From the NCBI GenBank assembly GCA_039519185.1, contig CM076847.1, forward strand, positions 28,207,251 through 28,271,250: a stretch of DNA of 64,000 nucleotides, in the 5' to 3' direction. Within the stretch, counting starts at the first letter, position 1. Every line of letters starts with the position of its first letter. This document shows, one piece after another, positions 35,101 to 45,493 of this stretch. The position numbers were made by a program, and so were the translations under genes. This DNA comes from Astragalus membranaceus. Taxonomy: Eukaryota > Streptophyta > Magnoliopsida > Fabales > Fabaceae. The notes below the pieces were generated by a model, which did no database searches, had not been told where the DNA came from, and worked only from the letters and a program-made list of their open reading frames with translations.

Positions 35101-35807
35101 TGAAAAATTATTTGGCCAAGGTAAGGGATCTACTCAAACAGTTCGACCGAGTAGAAGTCAAGCACGTCCCCAGGACAGAAAACGTTCGGGCTGATATCCT
35201 ATCAAAGCTAGCTAGTACGAAGACTCCTGGGAACCATAGAAGTCTAATCCAAGAGACGTTAACGCAGCCGAGCGTATCAACCAAGCCTTCCCAACCATTA
35301 TCCATTCTAGCGGTCGACTTAGATAAAGACTGGATCACTCCTATCTTGCAATATATTCTCAATGGAGTAGAACCTTGCGACCAAAAGGCAGCGAAACTCC
35401 TGAGGTTGCGGGTGACCAAGTATTCAGTGATTGAAGGAAGACTGTACAGAAGGGGCTTTTCATCCCCATTGCTGAGATGCCTTACGTCGGTCGAGGCCGA
35501 CCATGTACTGAGAGATATACATGAAGGAGATTGTGGTAGCCACCAAGGTGGTCGGTCGATTGCTAAGAAGGCGCTCAGGTCCGGATACTATTGGCCGACC
35601 ATGGATGAGGACGCAAAGATACTTGTTCAAAAGTGCAAGAAATGCCAAATCCATGCCGACGTAGATATAGCACCCTCATCAGAACTACACAGTTTAACCC
35701 CACCATGGCCGTTTGCTTGGTGGGGCATGAACCTGCTCGGCCCTTTTCCACCTGCACCAGGTCAGTTGAAGTTCCTCATAGTTGCGATCGACTATTTCAC
35801 TAAGTGA
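32105..35807 (+). pseudogene. El-6 gag end, protease, reverse transcriptase, RNase H, archaeal RNase H, integrase start
   Basis: This is the in-frame continuation of gag. Counting from nt 32199 as residue 1: zinc knuckle CRYHKSKGHDTNDC at 39-52; protease active site VDQGSSADI with D201 (DQG for the usual DTG); RT with FLDAYSGYNQI, VIPFGLKNAGATYQ and YLDD at 607-610 (Leu for the usual Val/Ile); RNase H from about 750; a second RNase H starting HVDGSSNSKGSGAG, the mark of the Tat lineage; then the integrase finger (HEGDCGSHQGG ... CKKCQIH) and first catalytic D in AIDYFTK. The frame ends at TGA 35805-35807 exactly where the family has Trp (YFTKW), a one-base nonsense change. Otherwise intact. 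Confidence 0.9.
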
Positions 35808-36569
35808 ATAGAAGCAGAGCCACTTGCAACCATTACCTCAGCGAAGGTATCTAAGTTCTTTGGTCGAAATGTGCTCGCCCGCTTTGGAGTGCCTCAACAA
35901 CTGGTGACTGATAATGGAACTCAGTTCGCAGATAGAAAGTTCAGAGAAATGCTGGCCGACCTAGGCGTGAAACAGCGTTTCACCTCGGTCGAGCACCCAC
36001 AAACCAACGGCCAGGCAGAAGCGGCCAACAGGGTAGTACTACGCGGACTGAAAAGGAGGTTGGACGAAGCCAAGGGAAATTGGGCAGAAGAATTACAGTC
36101 GGTCCTTTGGGCCTACAGAACGACCCCTCACTCATCGACCAGGGAGTCACCTTTTAGACTTGTCTACGTAACTGACGCTGTCATCCCGGTTGAGATGGGA
36201 GAGCTAAGTTGGAGGACGACCAACCCACTAACCCCGGCCGCAAACGAACGAGCAACAAGAGAAGAGCTCGACCTGGTTGAAGAACTACGAAACAAGGCGT
36301 CACTTAGGGAGCAACTCATCAAACAGAAGGTCACTGCCAGGTACAATGCCCGCGTCCAAAAGAGGGAATTCTCCATTGGACAGCTAGTCCTTAGGAGGGC
36401 CGACGTTGGGAATAAGAACGCTCGCCAGGGTAAGCTCGCCCACAATTGGGAAGGACCATACCGTGTCATCAGCAAGACTGGAAAGGGAGCTTACGAGCTG
36501 GAAACCATGGAAGGGGCGACCATCCCCAGAACATGGAATGCTGATAAGTTGAGAAAATATTATGTTTAA
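35808..36569 (+). pseudogene. El-6 integrase core and C-terminus downstream of the stop
   Basis: It lies in the same frame directly after the TGA: IEAEPLATITSAKV, then the second Asp in VTDNGTQFADRKF and the Glu in HPQTNGQAEAANR. The GPY/F-like segment NWEGPYRVISKTGKGAYELE follows, ending RKYYV and TAA at 36567-36569. No chromodomain is present, as expected for Tat elements. Without readthrough of the stop no full integrase can be made from this copy. Confidence 0.9.
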
Positions 36570-36900
36570 GTTATAAACATCAAATTATCAATAAAGAACA
36601 GGCGGTCGCTCTTTCAAATTGACCCATATTCTTTCGAGCGGCCTAAAAGAGCGCCATCGAATGGCCCAAACGATAGCCGCCGAGCGGCCTAAAAAAGTGT
36701 TACCGAATAAAGTGACCCATAAAAAATTCAAGGTCGCGACCGACCGTAGTAAAAAGAATCAAATCGAATTACAAAGCAATTAAACAGGCCAAATTCATAG
36801 AAAAATTGTCATCGATTACAAAGACGCCTTGGTCGAAAAATTACAATTCAAACACCGCTCGCAGGCGGGCCAAGATTACAATTCAGAAAAAAATTTCAAG
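36570..36900 (+). other. El-6 spacer between integrase stop and antisense gene
   Basis: It is 331 bp without a frame of note. GGTCG/CGGCC words recur (GGCGGTCGCT, GAGCGGCC, GACCGACC), as they do throughout El-6. It may hold the terminator of the antisense gene. Confidence 0.4.
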
Positions 36901-37938
36901 TTAAGAGTCGCTGGGGGCCTGATAGATGATCACCTCTTCCTGAAGAACATTCCCCTTCGACATCTTCTTGGGGCGGACGATCTGTTGATCGGTCGCACGA
37001 TGTGTGCTTTGCACAATCTCGCGATCGACCCCCAGATCAGGATAGAGGATCTTGATCTGGCTGACAGCATTTTCAAATTGACCCTCCGCAGCTCCCTTCG
37101 CCCGGTCAAGAACGTCTTTATAGCGACCTCTAAACTTGTTCTTTTCCATCTCCACTGCATCCAGCTCAGTTTTCAGCCCAGCGACCTGGCTCGACATCTC
37201 TTTATTCTTGGAAGAGAGGCGTTCGACCTCTTTCTCAGCCGTTTCTAGCGACCGCCTTGTCCAGAGCAGACTCGGCCAGTGTTTGAGCAGAGACAGCAGC
37301 CACAAGCTGGCGTTCTGCTTCGACAAGCTTCCTCTCATTGTCAGCGGCCGCTTCGATTCTCGGTTCGAGCTCCTTCATTCTCTTGAGCAGGTCGTCTCGC
37401 TCGCCCCTCATTTCTGCGAGCAATGACAAGGCAGAATTCAATTTAAAATTTTTATCGACTAGGTCGTCTTCAAGCAATGAATATCTATGGGCAAGACGCC
37501 TACCTTCCAGGCGATCTGATTCTTCATCTTGGTATTTCTTGAACAGAATACCAGCGGCCTTCATTGCATCGGCCATCACCTCGAAAGGTTCCTCCTTGAA
37601 ACGGGCACAGTCTTCATCACCCAATCCAAGCAGGTCAAGTTTTGGCGACCGGCTGTGCCCGTGGCTCTTCCCACTCTTATGTTTCTTGCTCTGGCCCCCT
37701 TGATCGACCGACCTATTCCTCTTGGACCTTTCTTTATTTGGGGGTGGGCTGCCCAAGTCGATTGCTTGAGGTGGCGTGGCCGCCCGAAGATCCTGACGAC
37801 CGGGCTGAGATCCAGTTCCGGCAGTATGGGGCGTACCCCCAGGCTGATCCTCAGGAATTCCGCGGGCGGGCGATGTATCTCCATCCTCGGCCACCCATTG
37901 TTCCAAGAGGTCAAAGTCATTCATGTTCGTCATGTCAA
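36901..37938 (-). pseudogene. El-6 antisense gene, exon 2: coiled-coil C-terminal region
   Basis: The minus-strand frame runs VDMTNMNDFDLLEQW, a Pro/Gly-rich linker, a basic stretch (RSKRNRSVDQGGQSKKHKSG) that could be a nuclear signal, then a long heptad-rich segment (LAEMRGERDDLLKRMKELEPR). It stops at 37235 after a one-base shift near 37245-37260. The coiled coil continues in the next frame (SLETAEKEVERLSSKNKEMSS) to 36901. Upstream it joins exon 1 by the 37939-38019 intron. Function is unknown; similar antisense genes occur in Tat relatives such as Grande. Confidence 0.7.
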
Positions 37939-38019
37939 CTGGAAAGGCAAAAGCAGATGGTTAGAAACAGTTAAACAAAACAAAGTGACAGAAAATAAAC
38001 TAGGCGAGCGACCACCGAC
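37939..38019 (-). other. Putative 81-nt intron of the El-6 antisense gene
   Basis: On the minus strand the donor is CTCTTG|GTCGGT and the acceptor is GCCTTTCCAG|TTGACATG. Removal links KASL to VDMTNMNDF in one frame and skips the TAG that ends exon 1 at 38000. T-rich sequence precedes the acceptor. This is inferred from the sequence only. Confidence 0.6.
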
Positions 38020-39076
38020 CAAGAGAGGCCTTGACTTTTTTCTTGGAACGAGCATCCACAATGTTCTTAACCTTGATGCGACCCTCAGGGACCAAGGACG
38101 CAATCTTTCTCAGCCTTTGGATCGTCCCCATGTCCAGGTCGTCAAGGTCTGTTTCTTTAAAAGCATACTGGCCCGGTTTCTTTGAGAAATGGTTGAAACT
38201 CCACACTGTGGGAAACACGGGCGTTCCTTCTTGATCATCTTTGGACATTTGGGCGATCCCTCGTTGGGCCTCGACCGAGTTGGGAACGACCCAAAAGAAC
38301 TCTCTTTTCCATCCGGTCGTCAATGACTCCATATAAGGTTTGAAAAAGTTGTACGTTGACCGGTTTTTGAATGAGACCGCTTCCTTGCGGGCGCCCTTGG
38401 AGCCTTTCTCATAGATATAGCTCATTTCAAACAAAGAGAAAAACAGTCGTACAGAGACCGGCCGTCTCAGAACAACAAGGACATCTTCATATGCCTGCAA
38501 GAACGCCCAAGCGTTCGGGTTCAGCTGAGAAGGAGCGACCTGAAGGTAGCGTAAAACTTGGCGTTGGAACCTGGTGAACGGCAGAATGATACCCATGCGT
38601 TCGAACACGATGCGGTACATCGTGAATTTCAGCACATCAGTCCAGGCCGCAACATCTTCCCCCTTGGCCATACCTTCTACCCTCCAACCTTCATTTAGAC
38701 CGGTCGCCAGATACTCTAGGTCTTGGCTCCCCCGTTGAATTTTGCTGCGTTGACCTCTCAGGTTGAGAGAAACCCAAGACATATCCTTTGCAGCTGCAAC
38801 CTCAGGATCTTCTCCATGGTCGCCCTGTTGATCTCTGTCGGCCGTCTCGGTTACGTCGGTCGCAGCCTGGTCAACACCTTCGTCACAGGCAACCCGTGCG
38901 TTGCTTTCTGCATTGTCGTCGACCACAACCTCGGTGAACGGCACCCCACTTCTGTCCGGCCGAGTCCCGGATCTGTTGGATGAAGTCCAGTTCTGGGTCG
39001 AAGACCCAGAGGAAGATTCGTCACTAGAAGAAGACGATCGGGCGTGCGCAGGACTTTGCTCCACTGGTCGGGTCAT
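38000..39076 (-). CDS. El-6 antisense gene, exon 1: putative gypsy-type transposon domain protein
   Basis: The minus-strand ATG at 39076-39074 begins MTRPVEQSPAHARSSSS, a Ser/Asp-rich head. From about residue 160 comes a conserved-looking domain (GIILPFTRFQRQVLRYLQ, APSQLNPNAWAFLQAYED, VRLFFSLFEMSYIYEK, YNFFKPY, WKREFFWV). It resembles the plant domain annotated as putative gypsy-type transposon (Pfam Transposase_28), which despite its name shows no transposase catalytic motif. The frame stays open 5' of the ATG to at least 39169. Read without splicing it ends at TAG 38000-38002. Its position antisense and downstream of integrase is typical of Tat elements; role unknown. Confidence 0.7.
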   Translation of the reverse strand: MTRPVEQSPAHARSSSSSDESSSGSSTQNWTSSNRSGTRPDRSGVPFTEVVVDDNAESNARVACDEGVDQAATDVTETADRDQQGDHGEDPEVAAAKDMSWVSLNLRGQRSKIQRGSQDLEYLATGLNEGWRVEGMAKGEDVAAWTDVLKFTMYRIVFERMGIILPFTRFQRQVLRYLQVAPSQLNPNAWAFLQAYEDVLVVLRRPVSVRLFFSLFEMSYIYEKGSKGARKEAVSFKNRSTYNFFKPYMESLTTGWKREFFWVVPNSVEAQRGIAQMSKDDQEGTPVFPTVWSFNHFSKKPGQYAFKETDLDDLDMGTIQRLRKIASLVPEGRIKVKNIVDARSKKKVKASLGRWSLA

Positions 39077-39656
39077 ATTTTGCGCAAGAGAAACGGCCGG
39101 GATTCCAAAGATACGACGGGTTTGTTTGGTCCGCGCCAGAATGAACCTGTGGAGGGGAATAATGGTCAAGGTCTTGCTCGCGCGTGGGAAGGGGCGACGT
39201 GGTCGTCCCCAGACCTGACACCCCCTCCATCAGGTAGAACATAAAATACTCAAATAAAGGAAGAGCGGTCGTAGTTACCTTGAATTGGAGCGAGCCGATG
39301 TTGCGAGCGAGCTGAATGCGATCGAGCAGAGTGCGAGCGAGCTGATTGCGAGAGCGGGGAAATCGGAGAAACGTGCAAATGATGTACCCCTCGAACCCTA
39401 TATATAATGGGCCAACCATCACTGTAACAGCCCAAAATAATTAGTTAATTTATTTAATTAATTATCTAGGGTTTGTGTTTGAGAAAAATAAAATAAAATG
39501 ATAGGAATAATTATTTAGGGATTTTAATTATGTGATAGAATATTAGAAATAATTAGTTGTTAGTATATGTGGATAGGTGGTGGCGAATTAGAGGTGTTAG
39601 TGGAGGCCCATGATTAAGTCATAAACTAAGAAAGCCCATGATTGGTTAAGTGAGCC

Positions 39657-39664
39657 TATAAATA
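39657..39664 (+). promoter_or_regulatory. TATA box of El-8 LTR
   Basis: CCTATAAATAAGGAG lies 235 bp into the LTR; the second copy is at 42696-42703. Transcription would start near 39690, leaving a leader of more than 2.4 kb inside the LTR. Confidence 0.65.
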
Positions 39665-41229
39665 AGGAGTTTTTAAGTTAGGGTTTCATTAGTTGAGAAA
39701 ATTAGATTTTGTGAGAGAGTGAGAGCTAAGGAGTGGCGGCCAAGGCAAGGAAAAAGAGAGGAATTTCGTGGCTTCCATAGAGAAAAAGAAAGAGAGGAGT
39801 TCGTGACCAAGAAAGAAAAGAGGAGAGAGAAGAAAATCTAAGTTTTTCAAGGTTTCTAAGCCTAAGGATTCGAGTTCTTCAATAAGGTAAGGGGGCTCTC
39901 GTTCATAGTTAATAATTTATAAACCACGAAATCATGGGTACTAGGTGTTAGGAGTAGTTGTTTAAATTGCTGTTGATGTTTATAATATCTATATGTGGCT
40001 GAACTGTGATGGTTGTTTGTGTTGTTGAATTCACTGTTTTGAGATGTTCTGACATAGGCTTAGTATTTCAGTGACTGAGAACGTTTTACTAATTGAAAAA
40101 TTATGTGGTTTGTCATTTCGAAAACTTGATTGAATGCTTGTTAATTTGGCACTGGTTTGGTTGCGTTTAGAGATGTGTAGCTCGAGATACGAATTCCACA
40201 AGTTAGGGTAATATTCTGGAAGCATTCTGGACATAGGTTCGGTATTTTTAAAACTGGGAACTTTCTGTTCGTCAAAAAATTATGGGACTTTTTTTGTTAG
40301 AAAACAGACTTAATTTTGGTCACTTTGGCACTGGTTTGGTTAAATTTGGAGTAGTGTAGCTCGAGTTATGAGCGTCCCAAGTCAGGTCAAATTTCTGGAC
40401 TTAAACTAGGTATAGGTTCAGTGTTTCAGGTCTTGTGTCTTCAATTGAACTCTGATTTGAACGATTCTTTTTCCATTAGAAACTATACTCAAATTGCTTT
40501 TGTTAAGGCTAAGGTTTTGTTCCATTTGGTCAAGTGTAAGTCAGTTTAGAGTGATTTGAAGTGGAAGGACAGAATCTGTCCAGTCTGGGAACCATTCGGG
40601 TTGTTTCTAAAAACTGTACTAACTGGCTCATTGTTTTGAAACTTTAAATATATGTTCAGAAACTACACATCTGTAGCTTTCCAACGAGGGGTCTTTTGTA
40701 ATTTTCCGATGTCGTTTACTATTTTAACTAATTCGCCGAATTCTGGGTGCCGTGTTCGCGTAGCCCAGAGTGTCGCTGTTGTTCCCAAATTTGTTTTCTA
40801 AATATCTTTTGACTCGGGAGTCCGATCGGGACGTTCCGAGATGTTTTGGAAAGCTTATTCAGACGCCCATCTGAATGTTCTAATTTGGGGCTCAGTAAAG
40901 TATTTTCTGGAAGAAATGTTGATGATTAACTCAAACCCTAAAAGTTGTCATTTTGAGAAACTGTCGAGTCGCAATCATTTTGGAAAATGAATCATTCTGA
41001 GGAAAACAATGTTAGTTGCTGTTGTATGGACGCCCGTGTGGCTGTCCCGGATGAGTAATGAAATTTTATGAATAAAGTGACGAAAATGCCCTTGGTGGCC
41101 AATGTGTGAGTGTTTTGATGATGATGCCCTTAGTGGCTAGTTGTGTTGACAAAAATGCCCTTAGCGGCCAATGGGTGAGTAACATGATTAGCGATGATGT
41201 GATATAATTGGCGATGATGTGATATAATT

Positions 41230-41346
41230 AGCGATGATGATTAGCGATGATGATTAGCGATGATGATTAGCGGTGATGATTAGCGGTGATGATTAGCGAT
41301 GATGATTAGCGATGATGATTAGCGATGATGATTAGCGATGATGATA
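41230..41346 (+). repeat. 13-bp tandem repeat, nine units (5' LTR of El-8)
   Basis: AGCGATGATGATT is repeated nine times, two units with AGCGGTG. The identical array is at 44269-44385 in the 3' LTR. Confidence 0.92.
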
Positions 41347-42149
41347 TAAATACCGATGTGATATTTTTAGCGATGATGTGATATAATTGATGATGATGAT
41401 GTAATGTGATTGATGCTTGTTCATAGTGTCGCATGCATCCATGTGCATTCAGCGGTGATGTAGGCTTCGGCCATGCGGTGAGTAGGCTTCGGCCAAAGCG
41501 GTGATGTGCCCTCAAGGCTTATTGCGGTGATGATGGATCCACACATATATATATTGCATTTCATACATTGCATACACGTCCTGTGTTTGATTGCGTCTTC
41601 TTGAACTAATGGTGTAACTGTATTCTGGGTGTAACTGTATTTGGTGTGACGGTACTTAGTGTAACAGCATTCGGCGTAACTAGATTTGGTGTAACTGTAT
41701 TATTGGTGTAGTAAATTGATGGTATCCCTGGTGTGCCAATTATACTGTGTTTCTTGTTTTATCTATTATTATCTATGTAGTGAGACTCACCCTACTGCGT
41801 CGTGTTGCCTCGTATGTCGGCAACCTGCAGGTGACGGTGACTGAAGGTGGCTAGAGATTCTTCTTCTAGTATGGTCGAGTCGGCTCTGATACGTAGCACT
41901 CGGGAGGGTTGTCCTTGTGTCTTTCCTTATGTGTTATGTATATGCCTTTCTAAGTTGTAAACCTTTTGAAATATGATTGCCAAGTTAAACCTTTTTATTT
42001 CCGCTGCATGTTTTTGAAAAGAAGTTAGTTATAATTAAAGTACTCTGTTTGCGAAGTGGTTTTCCGGTTCGAAAAATGTGACACTCTTTTGGTGCGAAAA
42101 ACTCTGATATTTATTTAATAAACCGTTGGGTAGAAAATGGGGTGTTACA

Positions 42150-42461
42150 TTAGTGGTATCAGAGCAATGGTTGGTCCGTCCGGCCAAGTCATCGAGTCGT
42201 TGTGTCGGTTAGCGACCAACTGTTGTCTTTTTAGTGCTAACCAATGTTTGCGTTGCAGGTACATCAAAAGTTGCCAATGGTAAGTGATCTAGTGGGGGAG
42301 ACATCCCTACTAGTGTTATGTGTTTTGTGTATCCCTATGTGCTGTTGTCTGGTTTGTTTTTGACCTTCCCAGCTGTGTGAACTGTGTGTGATTGTTAGTG
42401 GGAGAGTGTTAGTTTTAGCGGGTAAATTTCGAGGGCGAAATTCTTTTAAGTGGGGGAGAGT
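42150..42461 (+). other. El-8 internal region: PBS, leader and PPT only
   Basis: PBS TGGTATCAGAGCA is at 42154-42166. The acceptor-like TTTGCGTTGCAG ends at 42258, followed by 21 nt (42259-42279) ending in ATG and then GTAAGT. The tail holds AAATTTCGAGGGCGAAATTC and the PPT AAGTGGGGGAGAGT before the LTR. The first ~160 nt match El-5 closely. Read through, the ATG frame starts MVSDLVGETSLLVLC, against MVSKLVGETPLLVLC in El-5, and stops soon after. Confidence 0.9.
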
Positions 42462-45188
42462 TGTAACAGCCCAAAATAATTAGTTAATTTATTTAATTAA
42501 TTATCTAGGGTTTGTGTTTGAGAAAAATAAAATAAAATGATAGGAATAATTATTTAGGGATTTTAATTATGTGATAGAATATTAGAAATAATTAGTTGTT
42601 AGTATATGTGGATAGGTGGTGGCGAATTAGAGGTGTTAGTGGAGGCCCATGATTAAGTCATAAACTAAGAAAGCCCATGATTGGTTAAGTGAGCCTATAA
42701 ATAAGGAGTTTTTAAGTTAGGGTTTCATTAGTTGAGAAAATTAGATTTTGTGAGAGAGTGAGAGCTAAGGAGTGGCGGCCAAGGCAAGGAAAAAGAGAGG
42801 AATTTCGTGGCTTCCATAGAGAAAAAGAAAGAGAGGAGTTCGTGACCAAGAAAGAAAAGAGGAGAGAGAAGAAAATCTAAGTTTTTCAAGGTTTCTAAGC
42901 CTAAGGATTCGAGTTCTTCAATAAGGTAAGGGGGCTCTCGTTCATAGTTAATAATTTATAAACCACGAAATCATGGGTACTAGGTGTTAGGAGTAGTTGT
43001 TTAAATTGCTGTTGATGTTTATAATATCTATATGTGGCTGAACTGTGATGGTTGTTTGTGTTGTTGAATTCACTGTTTTGAGATGTTCTGACATAGGCTT
43101 AGTATTTCAGTGACTGAGAACGTTTTACTAATTGAAAAATTATGTGGTTTGTCATTTCGAAAACTTGATTGAATGCTTGTTAATTTGGCACTGGTTTGGT
43201 TGCGTTTAGAGATGTGTAGCTCGAGATACGAATTCCACAAGTTAGGGTAATATTCTGGAAGCATTCTGGACATAGGTTCGGTATTTTTAAAACTGGGAAC
43301 TTTCTGTTCGTCAAAAAATTATGGGACTTTTTTTGTTAGAAAACAGACTTAATTTTGGTCACTTTGGCACTGGTTTGGTTAAATTTGGAGTAGTGTAGCT
43401 CGAGTTATGAGCGTCCCAAGTCAGGTCAAATTTCTGGACTTAAACTAGGTATAGGTTCAGTGTTTCAGGTCTTGTGTCTTCAATTGAACTCTGATTTGAA
43501 CGATTCTTTTTCCATTAGAAACTATACTCAAATTGCTTTTGTTAAGGCTAAGGTTTTGTTCCATTTGGTCAAGTGTAAGTCAGTTTAGAGTGATTTGAAG
43601 TGGAAGGACAGAATCTGTCCAGTCTGGGAACCATTCGGGTTGTTTCTAAAAACTGTACTAACTGGCTCATTGTTTTGAAACTTTAAATATATGTTCAGAA
43701 ACTACACATCTGTAGCTTTCCAACGAGGGGTCTTTTGTAATTTTCCGATGTCGTTTACTATTTTAACTAATTCGCCGAATTCTGGGTGCCGTGTTCGCGT
43801 AGCCCAGAGTGTCGCTGTTGTTCCCAAATTTGTTTTCTAAATATCTTTTGACTCGGGAGTCCGATCGGGACGTTCCGAGATGTTTTGGAAAGCTTATTCA
43901 GACGCCCATCTGAATATTCTAATTTGGGGCTCAGTAAAGTATTTTCTGGAAGAAATGTTGATGATTAACTCAAACCCTAAAAGTTGTCATTTTGAGAAAC
44001 TGTCGAGTCGCAATCATTTTGGAAAATGAATCATTCTGAGGAAAACAATGTTAGTTGCTGTTGTATGGACGCCCGTGTGGCTGTCCCGGATGAGTAATGA
44101 AATTTTATGAATAAAGTGACGAAAATGCCCTTGGTGGCCAATGTGTGAGTGTTTTGATGATGATGCCCTTAGTGGCTAGTTGTGTTGACAAAAATGCCCT
44201 TAGCGGCCAATGGGTGAGTAACATGATTAGCGATGATGTGATATAATTGGCGATGATGTGATATAATTAGCGATGATGATTAGCGATGATGATTAGCGAT
44301 GATGATTAGCGGTGATGATTAGCGGTGATGATTAGCGATGATGATTAGCGATGATGATTAGCGATGATGATTAGCGATGATGATATAAATACCGATGTGA
44401 TATTTTTAGCGATGATGTGATATAATTGATGATGATGATGTAATGTGATTGATGCTTGTTCATAGTGTCGCATGCATCCATGTGCATTCAGCGGTGATGT
44501 AGGCTTCGGCCATGCGGTGAGTAGGCTTCGGCCAAAGCGGTGATGTGCCCTCAAGGCTTATTGCGGTGATGATGGATCCACACATATATATATTGCATTT
44601 CATACATTGCATACACGTCCTGTGTTTGATTGCGTCTTCTTGAACTAATGGTGTAACTGTATTCTGGGTGTAACTGTATTTGGTGTGACGGTACTTAGTG
44701 TAACAGTATTCGGCGTAACTAGATTTGGTGTAACTGTATTATTGGTGTAGTAAATTGATGGTATCCCTGGTGTGCCAATTATACTGTGTTTCTTGTTTTA
44801 TCTATTATTATCTATGTAGTGAGACTCACCCTACTGCGTCGTGTTGCCTCGTATGTCGGCAACCTGCAGGTGACGGTGACTGAAGGTGGCTAGAGATTCT
44901 TCTTCTAGTATGGTCGAGTCGGCTCTGATACGTAGCACTCGGGAGGGTTGTCCTTGTGTCTTTCCTTATGTGTTATGTATATGCCTTTCTAAGTTGTAAA
45001 CCTTTTGAAACATGATTGCCAAGTTAAACCTTTTTATTTCCGCTGCATGTTTTTGAAAAGAAGTTAGTTATAATTAAAGTACTCTGTTTGCGAAGTGGTT
45101 TTCCGGTTCGAAAAATGTGACACTCTTTTGGTGCGAAAAACTCTGATATTTATTTAATAAACCGTTGGGTAGAAAATGGGGTGTTACA
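42462..45188 (+). repeat. El-8 3' LTR (2727 bp)
   Basis: Collinear with the 5' LTR at an offset of 3039 bases, with the same 13-bp array (44269-44385), TATA box (42696-42703) and GCTCTGATAC site (44922-44931). Confidence 0.95.
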
Positions 45189-45193
45189 ATCAC

Positions 45194-45493
45194 CATGGGC
45201 CGAAAGCGAAGAGGCGCGACTCTTCATGTACCATCATTGCTTAAACTCCTCGAGTCTCTAAACGTCACCTCATGAAAGTAACTGTCGCTTCAGCATTCAT
45301 GACGATTTATTGTCAGGCATCACCCCCGAGACGGCACCTGGCCCCGTGTGACCAGGCCGCGTGGCAGCGACCACGCAGTCAACAAATTAGCGATCGACCA
45401 GTCGTCGTTCCAGAACGGTCGTTCGTGACCACGCTGGGGGGCAAGGAATCAAGCCTTAGCCCGCCCCCAGGCGACCTAGGCTTGGGGGGAAAC
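45194..45493 (+). other. El-6 3' untranslated region and PPT
   Basis: El-6 resumes after El-8. The last bases, CTAGGCTTGGGGGGAAAC (45476-45493), form a PPT touching the TGTTCTGG LTR start. No coding frame is recognised. Confidence 0.65.

Larger units (their letters stand above)
39423..42149 (+). repeat. El-8 5' LTR (2727 bp)
   Basis: It spans TGTAACAGCCC to GGGGTGTTACA. In order it carries a TATA box (TATAAATA 39657-39664), a GA-rich leader (39710-39840), donor-like AATAAG|GTAAGGGGGCTCTC (GT at 39887), nine 13-bp AGCGATGATGATT units (41230-41346), GCGGTG motifs (41450-41530), GCTCTGATAC at 41883-41892 and the terminal repeat. Confidence 0.95.
39423..45188 (+). mobile_element. El-8: recent non-autonomous element, two 2727-bp LTRs around 312 bp, TSD ATCAC
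   Basis: The LTRs (39423-42149 and 42462-45188) have equal length. I find three differences between them: 40877 G / 43916 A, 41668 C / 44707 T and 41972 T / 45011 C, all transitions. The TSD ATCAC is intact at 39418-39422 and 45189-45193. The internal 42150-42461 has a PBS, a conserved leader and a PPT, and nothing else. It must have been mobilised in trans, and recently. Confidence 0.95.

Noticed and set aside
41880..41895. tRNA-Met gene fragment
   Set aside because: Only the last 10-11 nt of the tRNA are present and no cloverleaf can be drawn around them; recorded instead as a possible PBS-pairing motif.
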